Below are positions 16,103-24,544 of a stretch of 39,082 bases of DNA, piece after piece. Both the position numbers and the translations under genes were made by a program. Position 1 is the stretch's first letter. Each line of letters starts with the position of its first letter. The notes under the pieces are model-generated. The model saw only the letters and a program-made list of their open reading frames with translations. It was not told the origin of the DNA and searched no databases. The stretch comes from a virus, in the IMG/VR virus record IMGVR_UViG_3300036444_000014, positions 1 to 39,082 of that record; one strand, 5' to 3'.

Positions 16103-18684
16103 AGGTCGATTTCCGGAATGATGGCGGTGACGGTGAGGCGGCCGGGACGCAATTGACTGATCGTCACCGTCCCGTCCGATTTCGGATCGAATTCATTGAA
16201 CTCGCTATCGAGCCCATCGACCAATATTTGTCCGGTGTAAGGCCGGTCCAACATCGGCACATCCGCCAACTGACCGAGCCGGACAAGCGGCACATCCTGC
16301 AATGGCCGGCCATTGGCGCTGATCGCCACCGACGTCGTGTCGACGACAAACAGGCGCACGCTATGCACGCGCGCCGGCCCCATCTTCACCGTGCCCGGCG
16401 CGATGTCGCGACGCGGCGGCAAGGTGATCACCAAGGGCGGCGACCACCGGCCGGCGGTGACATTCGTCGCCGGCACCGGCAAATCGACCGCGCCGCCACT
16501 GACGATGAACGGCCCGTAGATTTCCCGATCGGCCTCGATCCAGATTTCCTCGCCCTCGAAGTCCGCCAGCCCGGTGATGTGCCTTTGTGCCGGCGCGAAC
16601 ACCTGCGTTATGGCCTGGTCGAACAGCAGACCTTGCTCCATCCGTTCGACAAATTGCCGCGTCTGCCCGGCGACGGTGCGGCGGGCAATCCATGTCGTCT
16701 CCAATCGCCCATTGACGTTGACCGCTTCGAGCTGGCCGCGCGTCGTCATCCGCGCGAAAGCGATGATCTCCTGTTCCTGCAGCAAGGAGGCAATGACGCC
16801 CTGCCCGTCCTCTCGCACCATGAACAGCCTGTTGACATCCGTATCGCCGCGAAAGGTGCGAACCGACATATCGGTGATGTCGTCGATCAGCGATGATGCT
16901 GAAGTTGAAATAGGCTTCGAGAGATAATTCTGTTCGGACAGATCGAATTTGAAATCGAGCAGCGTGCCGCGCGCGCGGTGCATGTATTGGGACGAATTTC
17001 CAGACGCGACCGGGCGAACCAGATCGGAGGCGCCGTTGCGCGATGCCTCGACGATGACCGGCGTTTGCGTGCGCGCCAGCACGTTGCCTTGCAGCCAGTG
17101 TTCGGCCTCCGACGTGAAGAAGGTGAGCGCCCGCGTCTTGATGATATGCAGGATCGCCTCCGCGCCCTCCGTATCGATCGGAATAAGCATGGGCGCGGTG
17201 GCAGAACTCAACCGCGTGTCGAGCTGGTAGGGATCGCCCTCCTGTGAGGCCAGGACCGCGTTCGGCACACCTTTGAAGCCACCGAGCAACAAGCGCTGCT
17301 GGTAGAAAACGCCGCAGCGCGGCCAGCCGCGCGACGGCGACATGATCGGCTCCCCGCCGACGACACCCGCCACGGTGCGCGCGGCCGTCACGGCGGCATC
17401 GCCCTTGTTGATGCTCTTGCCGGCAACGGCCCATCCGTCCCCCTCATTGCCGGCGCCAGAGAAAGTAATTTTGTACCGCTTGAAATCAGCCGGGTCTTGA
17501 ACCACAACGAGGCCCGGACTGACGCCCGGCAGCGCCTCGATCGCTGCTTTGATCTTAGGCGCCAACACCGCAGATGCGCCGGTGACATAAGTTGGATCGA
17601 TTTGAATAGCGATCGTATCGCTGCCGTTGACCGTCAGAACGCAACTCGCGCCACCGGCCGGCATCGGGAACGACGGCGAAAGAGCAACATCGAAATTGAA
17701 GAATTGAATGGTCCACTCTGCCGGCGTCCCATTCGTATAGCTCGCGCCATAGTCGTAATCGGGAATGTTGCGCCAGATGACATCGCGCACGTTCCATTCC
17801 CATGCGGCGCCCTGATTGGAAATGATCTGCGGTGCCTGGTCGACGGAGAACAGAAGCATCGTATCGAGCTTCTGCGCGATGCCGACCCGGGCAATATGGT
17901 CGGGAACATAAGGCACAAAAATGCCGTCGATCCAGCCGGCTTGAACGATGACATCGACATTCAAGCCGGTCATCACGAAATCATAGCTCTCATCGATCGA
18001 TTTTTTAAACGATCGAATGCGAACCGGCCCAACGGTGTTTTGCTCCGCGAAGAAACGCATCATAGCGAAACGGAAAACCGTGTTCGGCAGGTTTGATGTC
18101 ACATAGACCCGGACGCCATAAATCCGCACATGCGATCCCGGCCGCAGCGGGAGCCGTCGCACGCGCAACGTGTCGTGGATCGCTTTATTGCCATAGATCT
18201 GCTGCCATCCCGCGTCTGTGAGAATATGCACCACGAGAGCGCCGAAAATGCCGGACGGCACCGGCGGCGCCTGCCATGTCGGCGGCGCTTGGCCGTCGAT
18301 ATTGGCGCCAAACGCGGAGATGTCGACGGCGCACACCGTGAGGTCAATATTGGTCAGCTCGAAAACGAGCGTGTCCGGCGCGCTGAAAGGGTTGGTGACG
18401 AGACTTGTCCCCGGATCGCCGTCAACGGCGTTCGCGGCTGTGCCGCCAGCCGGCGCCGACGCGGTAAACCCGGGGGATAGACTAAGCTCGATAAGGGGAC
18501 GCCGCACATAGGAAATCATCCGCGTACCGTCGCGCAGCGTAAAGCCGCCCTGCGGCAGGTTCACGACATTCTCGAAACGCTGCGCGCCCTTGTCGTAGAG
18601 CTTAAGATCGTTGTTCTGCCATAGCAATTCGTCGAGTTCGCCAGCGGTAAACCGGACCTGCGGGCGACCGGGGCGAGCGGTCAT
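16099..18684 (-). CDS. Tail tubular protein B / nozzle (T7 gp12-like)
   Basis: An 861-residue, beta-rich protein. It begins with RPQVRFTAGELDELLWQNND and GGFTLRDGTRMI, and near residue 450 has GWPRCGVFYQQRLLLGG, a signature of podovirus nozzle proteins. VDQAPQIISNQG and related blades fit the propeller-like body. It closes the tail and carries the fibres or spikes. It is preceded by the tail tubular A gene with an ATGA overlap and followed by the gp14-like gene with another. Length is close to the usual 750-900 residues. Confidence 0.85.
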   Translation of the reverse strand: MTARPGRPQVRFTAGELDELLWQNNDLKLYDKGAQRFENVVNLPQGGFTLRDGTRMISYVRRPLIELSLSPGFTASAPAGGTAANAVDGDPGTSLVTNPFSAPDTLVFELTNIDLTVCAVDISAFGANIDGQAPPTWQAPPVPSGIFGALVVHILTDAGWQQIYGNKAIHDTLRVRRLPLRPGSHVRIYGVRVYVTSNLPNTVFRFAMMRFFAEQNTVGPVRIRSFKKSIDESYDFVMTGLNVDVIVQAGWIDGIFVPYVPDHIARVGIAQKLDTMLLFSVDQAPQIISNQGAAWEWNVRDVIWRNIPDYDYGASYTNGTPAEWTIQFFNFDVALSPSFPMPAGGASCVLTVNGSDTIAIQIDPTYVTGASAVLAPKIKAAIEALPGVSPGLVVVQDPADFKRYKITFSGAGNEGDGWAVAGKSINKGDAAVTAARTVAGVVGGEPIMSPSRGWPRCGVFYQQRLLLGGFKGVPNAVLASQEGDPYQLDTRLSSATAPMLIPIDTEGAEAILHIIKTRALTFFTSEAEHWLQGNVLARTQTPVIVEASRNGASDLVRPVASGNSSQYMHRARGTLLDFKFDLSEQNYLSKPISTSASSLIDDITDMSVRTFRGDTDVNRLFMVREDGQGVIASLLQEQEIIAFARMTTRGQLEAVNVNGRLETTWIARRTVAGQTRQFVERMEQGLLFDQAITQVFAPAQRHITGLADFEGEEIWIEADREIYGPFIVSGGAVDLPVPATNVTAGRWSPPLVITLPPRRDIAPGTVKMGPARVHSVRLFVVDTTSVAISANGRPLQDVPLVRLGQLADVPMLDRPYTGQILVDGLDSEFNEFDPKSDGTVTISQLRPGRLTVTAIIPEIDL

Positions 18685-19313
18685 GATTGACCTCGCGCGT
18701 CAACCAGCGGATTGCTCATCGGGATGCGGATCGGCCCCGATGCGAAACTGTCGGCATTGATCGCCGCGCCCAGCATGCCGCCACGCCGCTTCTCGCTCGG
18801 CGTGCCGTAGGCATTAAGTTGCAGGCGATCATACTGACTTGCATTGCCCGAAATCGGCATGATCAGTTCGGCAGACAACGCGGCGACGATCGCCGAATGA
18901 AAATATGGCGGCCACTCATCGGGATTGACCATGAAGCGCCCGAGTGCCCAGAGCTTTTCATAATCCGCGTAGACCTTGCCGCCCTCGATCGCGAAATGCC
19001 GCAACGGCCGATCTGGATTTCGCGGGTCGGTTAGAAAGCGTTGCGGATTGCTGAGGCGCTCGGTAGGAAGCCCAAACGCACATCGCCAGCCATTGGCGAG
19101 CAGCCCGTCCTCTTCCAGGGGCTCATCGAGCCGTTCCAGCTTTTTCGTAAGCTTGGTAAAGCTCCAGGGATATTCCGAGAAGATGCCGGGAACGACCCGC
19201 ATGTAAACGGTCTTCACCTTGGCGACATTGGGCGCGTCGGCGACGAAGCTCGATATGGGCGTCGCGCCGAAAGCCATCAGCCCCTCGTTGGCAATATCGA
19301 CCTCGGTCGTCAT
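18681..19313 (-). CDS. Tail tubular protein A / adaptor (T7 gp11-like)
   Basis: A 210-residue protein with the gp11-type pattern: N-terminal DIANEGLMAFGATPISSF, then YPWSFTKLTKKLERL, then a RFMVNPDEWPPYF segment and a helical SAIVAALSAELIMPISG stretch. It forms the ring that joins portal to nozzle in short-tailed phages. Length is normal for the family (about 190-230). It lies just after two GC-rich hairpins, so its transcription may depend on read-through. Start codon ATG; end overlaps the nozzle start. Confidence 0.85.
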   Translation of the reverse strand: MTTEVDIANEGLMAFGATPISSFVADAPNVAKVKTVYMRVVPGIFSEYPWSFTKLTKKLERLDEPLEEDGLLANGWRCAFGLPTERLSNPQRFLTDPRNPDRPLRHFAIEGGKVYADYEKLWALGRFMVNPDEWPPYFHSAIVAALSAELIMPISGNASQYDRLQLNAYGTPSEKRRGGMLGAAINADSFASGPIRIPMSNPLVDARGQS

Positions 19314-19339
19314 GGGTCACCCGTCGCTGGATGTGGAAA

Positions 19340-19404
19340 GGCGCCCGGCGGGAGGGAGGGAACCGCCGGACGCCGCTCTAACGCGGGAGCCTGAAATCCC
19401 GCGT
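19340..19404 (-). terminator. Two tandem GC-rich hairpins between small virion protein and adaptor genes
   Basis: Seen on the leftward transcript: first an 8-bp perfect stem (19381-19388 with 19397-19404, 8-nt loop), then a 12-bp stem (19340-19351 with 19363-19374) holding one G-U pair and an 11-nt loop, followed by UUUCC. There is no long U run, so this is a weak or partial terminator or an RNA-processing site rather than a full stop. Confidence 0.5.
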
Positions 19405-19412
19405 CGAAGCTG

Positions 19413-19694
19413 TTAGCCGGCGGCCGTGGTCAGCAGCGCCACGGTGACGCCGCCTGCAGAGGAGGCCGTCACCTGATAGATTTTCGCTTTGAGCGTGCCG
19501 CCGATGCCCATCGACGCGATGATAATGTCGCCGGGCGCAAGTTCCTGCCAGGCAGCGTTGAAATAGCTCGCGCCTTCCACGGTGGCGGGCGTATCGTCGG
19601 TCAGGTAGCTGTTCTGGAAGCGAACGGAATTGGCACCATTGCCGATGCTGCCCATGCTCTGTTGACGACGCAGGTTGTTCTTGTTGAAGGCCAT
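19413..19694 (-). CDS. Small virion-type protein after the capsid gene
   Basis: A 93-residue protein with a charged N-terminus (MAFNKNNLRRQQSMGS) and a beta-rich body (GDIIIASMGIGGTLKAKIY, VTASSAGGVTVALLT). It is encoded alone between the capsid gene and the adaptor, with hairpins on both sides. Position and size suggest a head-decoration or head-completion protein, but no motif confirms this. An AGGAGAT-type site (minus strand) precedes its ATG. Confidence 0.65.
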   Translation of the reverse strand: MAFNKNNLRRQQSMGSIGNGANSVRFQNSYLTDDTPATVEGASYFNAAWQELAPGDIIIASMGIGGTLKAKIYQVTASSAGGVTVALLTTAAG

Positions 19695-19722
19695 TGCAAT
19701 CTCCTACTGGCCAATGCGTTGA

Positions 19723-19745
19723 CCCGGCGGCACCGTGCCGCCGGG
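19723..19745 (-). terminator. Hairpin directly after the capsid gene
   Basis: A perfect 10-bp stem CCCGGCGGCA/TGCCGCCGGG with a 3-nt loop begins about 9 nt after the capsid stop codon. It lacks a U run. It could protect the 3' end of capsid mRNA or cause partial termination. Confidence 0.45.
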
Positions 19746-19754
19746 CGAATTCGA

Positions 19755-20609
19755 TTAGTTGAGGGTGATCGCGCTGTTCGACGCGAAGCGGAACCGGATG
19801 ATGCCTTCCGGCAGCAAAACGGCCGACGCCTGGGAGATGCGGCTGTTCATGTACCAGCCGGAATAGAGGTTTTCCCAGGTGACATTCATCTTGACTTCGT
19901 AGCCGTCGAACATGCCGACAGAGCTGCGATGCCACAGGAAGAAGTCATATTGGTTCGCGGTCGGCACCGGCGAATAGCTGTCCGGCCAACGGAACCAATT
20001 GACGCCGTTCCACAGCACGTGCTGCGTGTTGGTGTTGTAGGGCAGCTGCGCGTTGTGACCGCGCCAGTCGGCGTTGTTCACCTGCTTATAGGAGGTGAAC
20101 TGCGCCCAAGCCTTCGATGGCAAGCCGCAATACCACTGATTGTCGAACGGCACTTCGGCGGACTGCAGCAACTGAATGCCGGTGAGCGCATCGATCAGCG
20201 TGAACGCGGTGGAACCGTCGCCCACGGTGGTGAGCGAGGCCGCATTCATGGCGTTGATCGGGATCAGATCGCAACGGCGACCCAGCGCCATGCCGGCGGT
20301 TTCCGAGATGACCGCCATTTCGTTGGCATTGATGCGCGCAAGGTCATCGTGCCAAACCCAATCGGCGGCTTGCCAGGACTGAAGCTGCGCCGAAATTTCG
20401 GAGCGGCTGGCGTTCATTTCGTGGCCACGGGCGCCGCGCTGCAGCGGCTTGGCCTCGGCGCGGCCGGCGATCTTCCATTTCACCGTATCCGCTTCGGCGC
20501 GAACCGGCGGCTGGAACATGCCGCGCAGAAGATGGCCCTTGTTCTGGAACTTATGAGTGACGGTGGGGAGCTGTTCGGTAACGAACCAGTTGATGGTTTC
20601 CTGGGACAT
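19755..20609 (-). CDS. Major capsid protein
   Basis: A 284-residue protein with many Trp and Tyr residues and the pattern of HK97-fold podovirus capsid proteins: ETINWFVTEQLPTVTHKFQNKG at the start, KPLQRGARGHEMNASRSE, a PINAMNAASLTTVGDG loop, and FDGYEVKMNVTWENLYSGW near the end. It lies after the scaffold gene, as expected. AGGAAG stands 5 nt before the ATG. The flanking hairpins (20721-20744 and 19723-19745) fit a separately tuned, highly expressed message. Family call from position and composition; no search done. Confidence 0.8.
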   Translation of the reverse strand: MSQETINWFVTEQLPTVTHKFQNKGHLLRGMFQPPVRAEADTVKWKIAGRAEAKPLQRGARGHEMNASRSEISAQLQSWQAADWVWHDDLARINANEMAVISETAGMALGRRCDLIPINAMNAASLTTVGDGSTAFTLIDALTGIQLLQSAEVPFDNQWYCGLPSKAWAQFTSYKQVNNADWRGHNAQLPYNTNTQHVLWNGVNWFRWPDSYSPVPTANQYDFFLWHRSSVGMFDGYEVKMNVTWENLYSGWYMNSRISQASAVLLPEGIIRFRFASNSAITLN

Positions 20610-20720
20610 GACGACTTCCTGAGAGAGAACGGGGAAAATCCGGTCTCGGTCGGAAGGCGTCGGGCTGGGCGGGTCGCGGCGTGCCGCAAGTGCGCTTGCC
20701 CCAACAGGTCCCTACGAGTT

Positions 20721-20744
20721 GGATGGCGCATGATCGCGCCATCC
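20721..20744 (-). other. Hairpin between scaffold and capsid genes
   Basis: A perfect 9-bp stem GGATGGCGC/GCGCCATCC with a 6-nt loop in the 139-bp gap before the capsid gene. No U run follows, so it may be an RNA-processing or leader structure. Confidence 0.4.
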
Positions 20745-20772
20745 GAAGGGGGTCAAATGAGACGCCCCGTGA

Positions 20773-21633
20773 TCAGGTCGGCAGGCCGTGCAAGGCCTTG
20801 CCCATGCGATACGTCTCTTCCTGGAAGGCCTTGTCGTAGGCCGCGTCATTGGGATCATTGCGCGGATCGTTGCGCCGCGCCTCCAAGACCTGCCTCGCGT
20901 CGCCCGCGGCCGCCGGTGCCACGCCGCCGGGCGTGAAGCCTTTCGATGTCGCGAACGCCTGCAGCGATTGCAGGGCCTTCATGCCGGCCGGCGTGTCGAG
21001 CAGTTCCTTCAGGGCCTCATCTTGCCCATCGCCGATGATCTTCTGATTTTTCAGACCGTCGACGAAGCTTTCGAGCCCCTGCATGACAGGCCGGATCGCT
21101 TCAAGCGTCTGCTTATCGTCCATGGCTTTCGCGGCGTCGCCCAAAAATTCACGGCGGGCCGCGCCGGCATCGAACGGCTTCTGCAGCGCGCCCTGATCGG
21201 CCAGCGTGTCATAGAGCCCACCGACGAATTCGCTGAACATTTTGGCCGGCACACCGGCTTTCAAAGCCGATGCCCGGGCCGCCGCATACACCGGGTCCTT
21301 GGCGAGATCGCTTACGAAGGGCGCAGCTTTCTCGCTGGGTTTATAGTCATAGCCCGCAACTTCCTTCGGCGCGGCGAAACGCTCGCCCATCTCGCGATTG
21401 GCATTACGTTGTTTGCCGAGTTCTTCGAAAACCTTCGTCGAGAAGTCGACCGGATTATCGGCCTTCAAGTGATCGGGCACACCATCCGGCATCGTCCAGG
21501 CCGGCGGATCAGCGGAAGTGGTGGACGACGGCGATCCCAACGGCCCGGAGTTATCGCCGCCGTCCGTTCCTGCCGCGCCCCCCTCGGGCGCGCGCAAGAA
21601 ACTCTCGAAGAAGAAAAACCTAAGTGCTCGCAT
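20773..21633 (-). CDS. Scaffolding / capsid assembly protein
   Basis: A 286-residue acidic, helical protein with a low-complexity Gly/Ser/Asp/Pro N-terminal part (about 15-50), a central region with VPDHLKADNPVDFSTKVFEELGKQ, and a charged C-terminus. This composition and the place between portal and capsid genes are typical of T7 gp9-like scaffolds. The ATG at 21633 is chosen because GGAG lies 7 nt upstream; it overlaps the preceding gene by 14 bp. It starts with an odd MRALRFFFF run, which could be a second functional element or mean the true start is downstream. Confidence 0.7.
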   Translation of the reverse strand: MRALRFFFFESFLRAPEGGAAGTDGGDNSGPLGSPSSTTSADPPAWTMPDGVPDHLKADNPVDFSTKVFEELGKQRNANREMGERFAAPKEVAGYDYKPSEKAAPFVSDLAKDPVYAAARASALKAGVPAKMFSEFVGGLYDTLADQGALQKPFDAGAARREFLGDAAKAMDDKQTLEAIRPVMQGLESFVDGLKNQKIIGDGQDEALKELLDTPAGMKALQSLQAFATSKGFTPGGVAPAAAGDARQVLEARRNDPRNDPNDAAYDKAFQEETYRMGKALHGLPT

Positions 21634-22000
21634 GTTTTTGCTCCGGGCTAGTCGAGGCCGGCGGTTTGCCACCCTCTGAAATCAATTTGCAGGCATAGGC
21701 GAACAGCGAGTTCTGCCCCTCGCGAAACGCGCCGACGACGGCGATCTGATCGGCAGGAATGCCAAGCTCGGTTGTGAAGGCGAAACGGCCGACCGTGACG
21801 GATTTGAGATGTTCAAGCACGAGGCGGAAGTCATCCGAGCTTTCGAATAACCGATGCGCGGCCATCGCCGCTTTCCGTCCCTCATCGCTCGCCGATGTGT
21901 CGGCCATCCGCTTTTGATCCGCCGGCAGCGGCGACACGGATTTGAAATCGGAACCCGTCAGTTCTTCGATCAGCGATTTCAACTGAGGATGAACGTTCAC
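21620..22000 (-). CDS. Bbp19-like small phage protein
   Basis: A 126-residue protein whose second half (RLFESSDDFRLVLEHLKS, then REGQNSLFAYACKLI) follows the pattern of Bbp19-like proteins found between portal and scaffold in podophages. The start is a GTG at 22000 that overlaps the portal stop as GTGA, with GGAG 8 nt upstream; no ATG fits. Function is unknown in this family. Length is slightly above the usual 90-120. Confidence 0.55.
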   Translation of the reverse strand: MNVHPQLKSLIEELTGSDFKSVSPLPADQKRMADTSASDEGRKAAMAAHRLFESSDDFRLVLEHLKSVTVGRFAFTTELGIPADQIAVVGAFREGQNSLFAYACKLISEGGKPPASTSPEQKHAST

Positions 22001-23628
22001 GCCGACATCTCCGCATTGGCTGGATCGCCGTTCGGCGCGGGCGGCGGCAAGGTCGATTGACGCTGCGCCTCCGCCGCCTGGGCGAGCGCCATCTGCACCA
22101 GCTCTTGAACCGTCTGATCGATTTCCTCGCGGGTGGACGGCCGCCGCACATGTTTGCTGGGGACGCCCATATCGGCCGCCATGTCCGCAAAAGTGGTATC
22201 CTCCGGCATCAGACGCTTGAGCTTGTCCGCGCCACCGAGCGACAGCACGATCTGCGCCCAATCGACGACACGCTTGACGCGCTGCATCTTGAACGCCTGC
22301 GCTAGCGGCGATGTCACTTCGATCTGCATCAACATGGGATGGCTGAAGCGCATCGGCAGCGCGCCCTTGCGCCACAGAATTTCCATCACGCGACGCACCA
22401 CCGGCTGCGCGCATTCATGGATCAGCCGCCCCGCCGCCCCGGCATTGTCGCGAGACAGACGCTTGATGCGCTCGACGATCTCCGCCGCCGATCGCGGCGA
22501 CTGCCCGTCCGGCGGCAATTGATCGTCGTTCATGCCGGCATGGATTTGCTGGCGCAGATCCTGCAGCACGATATGACCGATGTTGAAATTGCCCGGGATG
22601 TCGAGACGCGAGATGGACGGACCCAGCGCGCCGCCGTTGCGCGCGACCTTCCAGATTTCGCCGGGGCCGATGCGCGCATTGTCGGGATTGAACACGCCAT
22701 CGTCGACCTGGGTGAAGATGCCGCCCAAGGCGAGCGCCGCCGCCATCAGCGACGCCTCCAAGGTCTTGTTCAAGGTCTTAGCCGTCGGCAGTTGCAACAA
22801 GGTCGGGCCGAAACCGTAAGCCTGGTTCGGCATGCGGAAGTAGCGCGGCACCACCCACGGACACTCGAAGCTTTCCTCGGTGTGGAAGAATTTCGAGCAC
22901 TTCACCGTATAGGCGCGAAACTCCCAGATGCGCCGAGCCGAATTCCACACCACGTCCTGACATAGCTCGACTTCCGTGTCGGGATTGTTAGTCAACTGCA
23001 CCACGAAATCGGCATCGAACTGGCCGCGCGGCCAGTTGTCCTTGATGTTGCGATAGGTCCACTTGCGCCGGAACGTCAGCAGGGTGAAGCGGCCATAAGG
23101 GCCGCTATCGAGCGCCACTTCCTCGATCGCCGCCGTGATGAAGCGCACTGGCTCGTAGTCATCGCCGTCGATGATCATCATGAAGCCGGTGGAGATGTTG
23201 GCATCGCCCAACATCTCGAAATTTTGAGCGTCCCATTCGCCATTCAGGAAAATGGGCTGCATCTGATCGGTGACGGTTTCGAGCTGGTAGCGGGCTTCCT
23301 CGCGATCGATGTTGAAGCCTTCAACCGCCGGCCCCGGCTGCAGGCTGAAAAACATCTCGCCCGACGGAAACAAATCTTGCTGCAGCCGGCCGGTGGAGCG
23401 CACCCACGATTGCGCCAGGGTGTTGTCGAAGACGCGCAGGTTCTGCGTGCCCGGTGCGTCCTTGGTGTAATCGGTCGACTTCCGATAGGGCGCCACATAG
23501 TCGTAGCAGGAGCGCACCACATCGCGCCATTCGTTGCGATCGGTCCAGATTTTATCCGATCGCTTCTTGTGCGCGGTAAAGGCTTGCGAGGGACCCGGCG
23601 CCTGGGCCGGTGGTTTTTCGTCAGCCAT
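21997..23628 (-). CDS. Portal protein (T7 gp8-like head-tail connector)
   Basis: A 543-residue protein with T7-like portal features: WRDVVRSCYDYVAPYR near the start, DNTLAQSWVRSTGRLQQDLFP, LGDANISTGFMMIIDGDD, VPRYFRMPNQAYGFGPTLLQ, and LEVTSPLAQA-type block IEVTSPLAQAFKMQRVKR near residue 450. It forms the dodecameric ring through which DNA is packaged and leaves. Length is usual for the family (500-560). The ATG at 23628 has GGGG upstream; a TTG 33 nt earlier is the alternative. The end overlaps the next gene as GTGA. Confidence 0.9.
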   Translation of the reverse strand: MADEKPPAQAPGPSQAFTAHKKRSDKIWTDRNEWRDVVRSCYDYVAPYRKSTDYTKDAPGTQNLRVFDNTLAQSWVRSTGRLQQDLFPSGEMFFSLQPGPAVEGFNIDREEARYQLETVTDQMQPIFLNGEWDAQNFEMLGDANISTGFMMIIDGDDYEPVRFITAAIEEVALDSGPYGRFTLLTFRRKWTYRNIKDNWPRGQFDADFVVQLTNNPDTEVELCQDVVWNSARRIWEFRAYTVKCSKFFHTEESFECPWVVPRYFRMPNQAYGFGPTLLQLPTAKTLNKTLEASLMAAALALGGIFTQVDDGVFNPDNARIGPGEIWKVARNGGALGPSISRLDIPGNFNIGHIVLQDLRQQIHAGMNDDQLPPDGQSPRSAAEIVERIKRLSRDNAGAAGRLIHECAQPVVRRVMEILWRKGALPMRFSHPMLMQIEVTSPLAQAFKMQRVKRVVDWAQIVLSLGGADKLKRLMPEDTTFADMAADMGVPSKHVRRPSTREEIDQTVQELVQMALAQAAEAQRQSTLPPPAPNGDPANAEMSA

Positions 23629-23673
23629 GGGCGGCCCCGTGCGCCTGCACGCGCGTAGCAATCGTCATGCCAG

Positions 23674-23919
23674 TCAATCCGTCATTCCGAGTGCGGTCAG
23701 GTAGAGGTCAAGGATTTCGGCTTCCTCGCGACGCCGATCAGGATCGAGGCGACGCATCGCGACGATCCGCTTGATGATTTTCACGTCGAAGCCCGTGCCC
23801 TTGGCCTCGGCATAGATTTCCTTCTTGTCGTCGTTCATCGAGCGGATTTCTTCCTCAATCCGCTCGATGCGTTCGATGAAGGCGCGAAGATGCTGGCCGC
23901 TGATGACGCTCGCATCCAC
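23674..23919 (-). CDS. GapR-like DNA-binding protein (DUF2312)
   Basis: An 81-residue protein matching the GapR/DUF2312 family along its full length: LRAFIERIERIEEEIRSMND, KKEIYAEAKGTGFDVKIIKR and IVAMRRLDPDRRREEAEILD. GapR of Caulobacter is a nucleoid protein that clamps overtwisted, AT-rich DNA and assists topoisomerases. The start is a GTG at 23919 because GGGAGG lies 6 nt upstream; a TTG 6 nt earlier has no such spacing. It is placed in the late operon between the terminase group and the portal, so it would be made at the time of packaging. A role in DNA packing or late transcription is inference. Confidence 0.85.
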   Translation of the reverse strand: MDASVISGQHLRAFIERIERIEEEIRSMNDDKKEIYAEAKGTGFDVKIIKRIVAMRRLDPDRRREEAEILDLYLTALGMTD

Positions 23920-23921
23920 GA

Positions 23922-24146
23922 TCAACCTCCCAGCGTCGCGCCGGAGCTGTCGTCATAGGACAGCATGCGGCGGCCGCGTCGCGGCTTGTTGAGGTCCGCC
24001 GTCTCCATGTCCGTCTTGGCCTGCTCGCCGGCAACCTGGGCCATCATGCGGCCGGCATCCGATCGCTGTTCCAGCGTCTGCTGGATCATTTGGAGGCTGG
24101 CAGCCTTGTTTGATCCCCGGACAGCTCCTGCCATGGCAACACCCAT
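23922..24146 (-). CDS. Small late protein before the portal
   Basis: A 74-residue protein: an N-terminal helix, a Met/Gln-rich coil and the end PRRGRRMLSYDDSSGATLGG. Short proteins with a similar Arg-rich plus Gly-ending tail are common just upstream of portal genes in podophages; their role is unknown. The ATG at 24146 (or 24134) lies inside the 3' end of the GNAT-like gene, an overlap of about 60 bp in another frame, and no clear ribosome binding site decides between them. Its stop is followed after 2 nt by the GapR start. Confidence 0.6.
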   Translation of the reverse strand: MGVAMAGAVRGSNKAASLQMIQQTLEQRSDAGRMMAQVAGEQAKTDMETADLNKPRRGRRMLSYDDSSGATLGG

Positions 24147-24544
24147 TGTTCGGGCGCGCCCCCCATCGACCGAAAGCCGATCAGCCGCGCCATGCGCGCG
24201 CCCGACGGTGTAACCGTGAACGTGCGAATTTCGACCTGGGCATTTTGGCGGACGTTATCGAGGGTCCAATGAGCCAGCCGCAGCAATCCGGCCATGTGGC
24301 GACGCGCATCGTCGGCGAAGCAACACCACATCTCGTAGCGCGGCGGCTTGTCGAGTTCGTCGAGCGCACGCGGCAAGGGAAAGAGGCCCATGCAGGCCAA
24401 CGCCTCGCCGGCACCGTCCCGCGCCGTCCAGGCCGCGCCCTTCTGCTGTATCCGCGCGACCCTGATCGGATTGTCGCCGGTTTCATGGCTCCGTTCGAGC
24501 ATGGCCGCCAGCTCGAACAACCGCACGCCGCGTTCCACCCTCAC
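24086..24544 (-). CDS. GNAT-like protein (T7 gp13 analogue)
   Basis: A 152-residue protein with the layout of DUF2833/T7 gp13 proteins: a short N-terminal part, EALACMGLFPLPR, MWCCFADDARRHMAGLLRLA, a helix, EIRTFTVTPSGARMARLIGF and RSMGGAPEQWVL. The fold is related to GNAT acyltransferases, but in T7 gp13 is a virion-assembly factor and no acetyl-CoA loop is evident here. The start is a GTG overlapping the terminase stop as GTGA. The gene lies in the packaging cluster rather than with the internal proteins as in T7. Confidence 0.65.
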   Translation of the reverse strand: MRVERGVRLFELAAMLERSHETGDNPIRVARIQQKGAAWTARDGAGEALACMGLFPLPRALDELDKPPRYEMWCCFADDARRHMAGLLRLAHWTLDNVRQNAQVEIRTFTVTPSGARMARLIGFRSMGGAPEQWVLPWQELSGDQTRLPASK

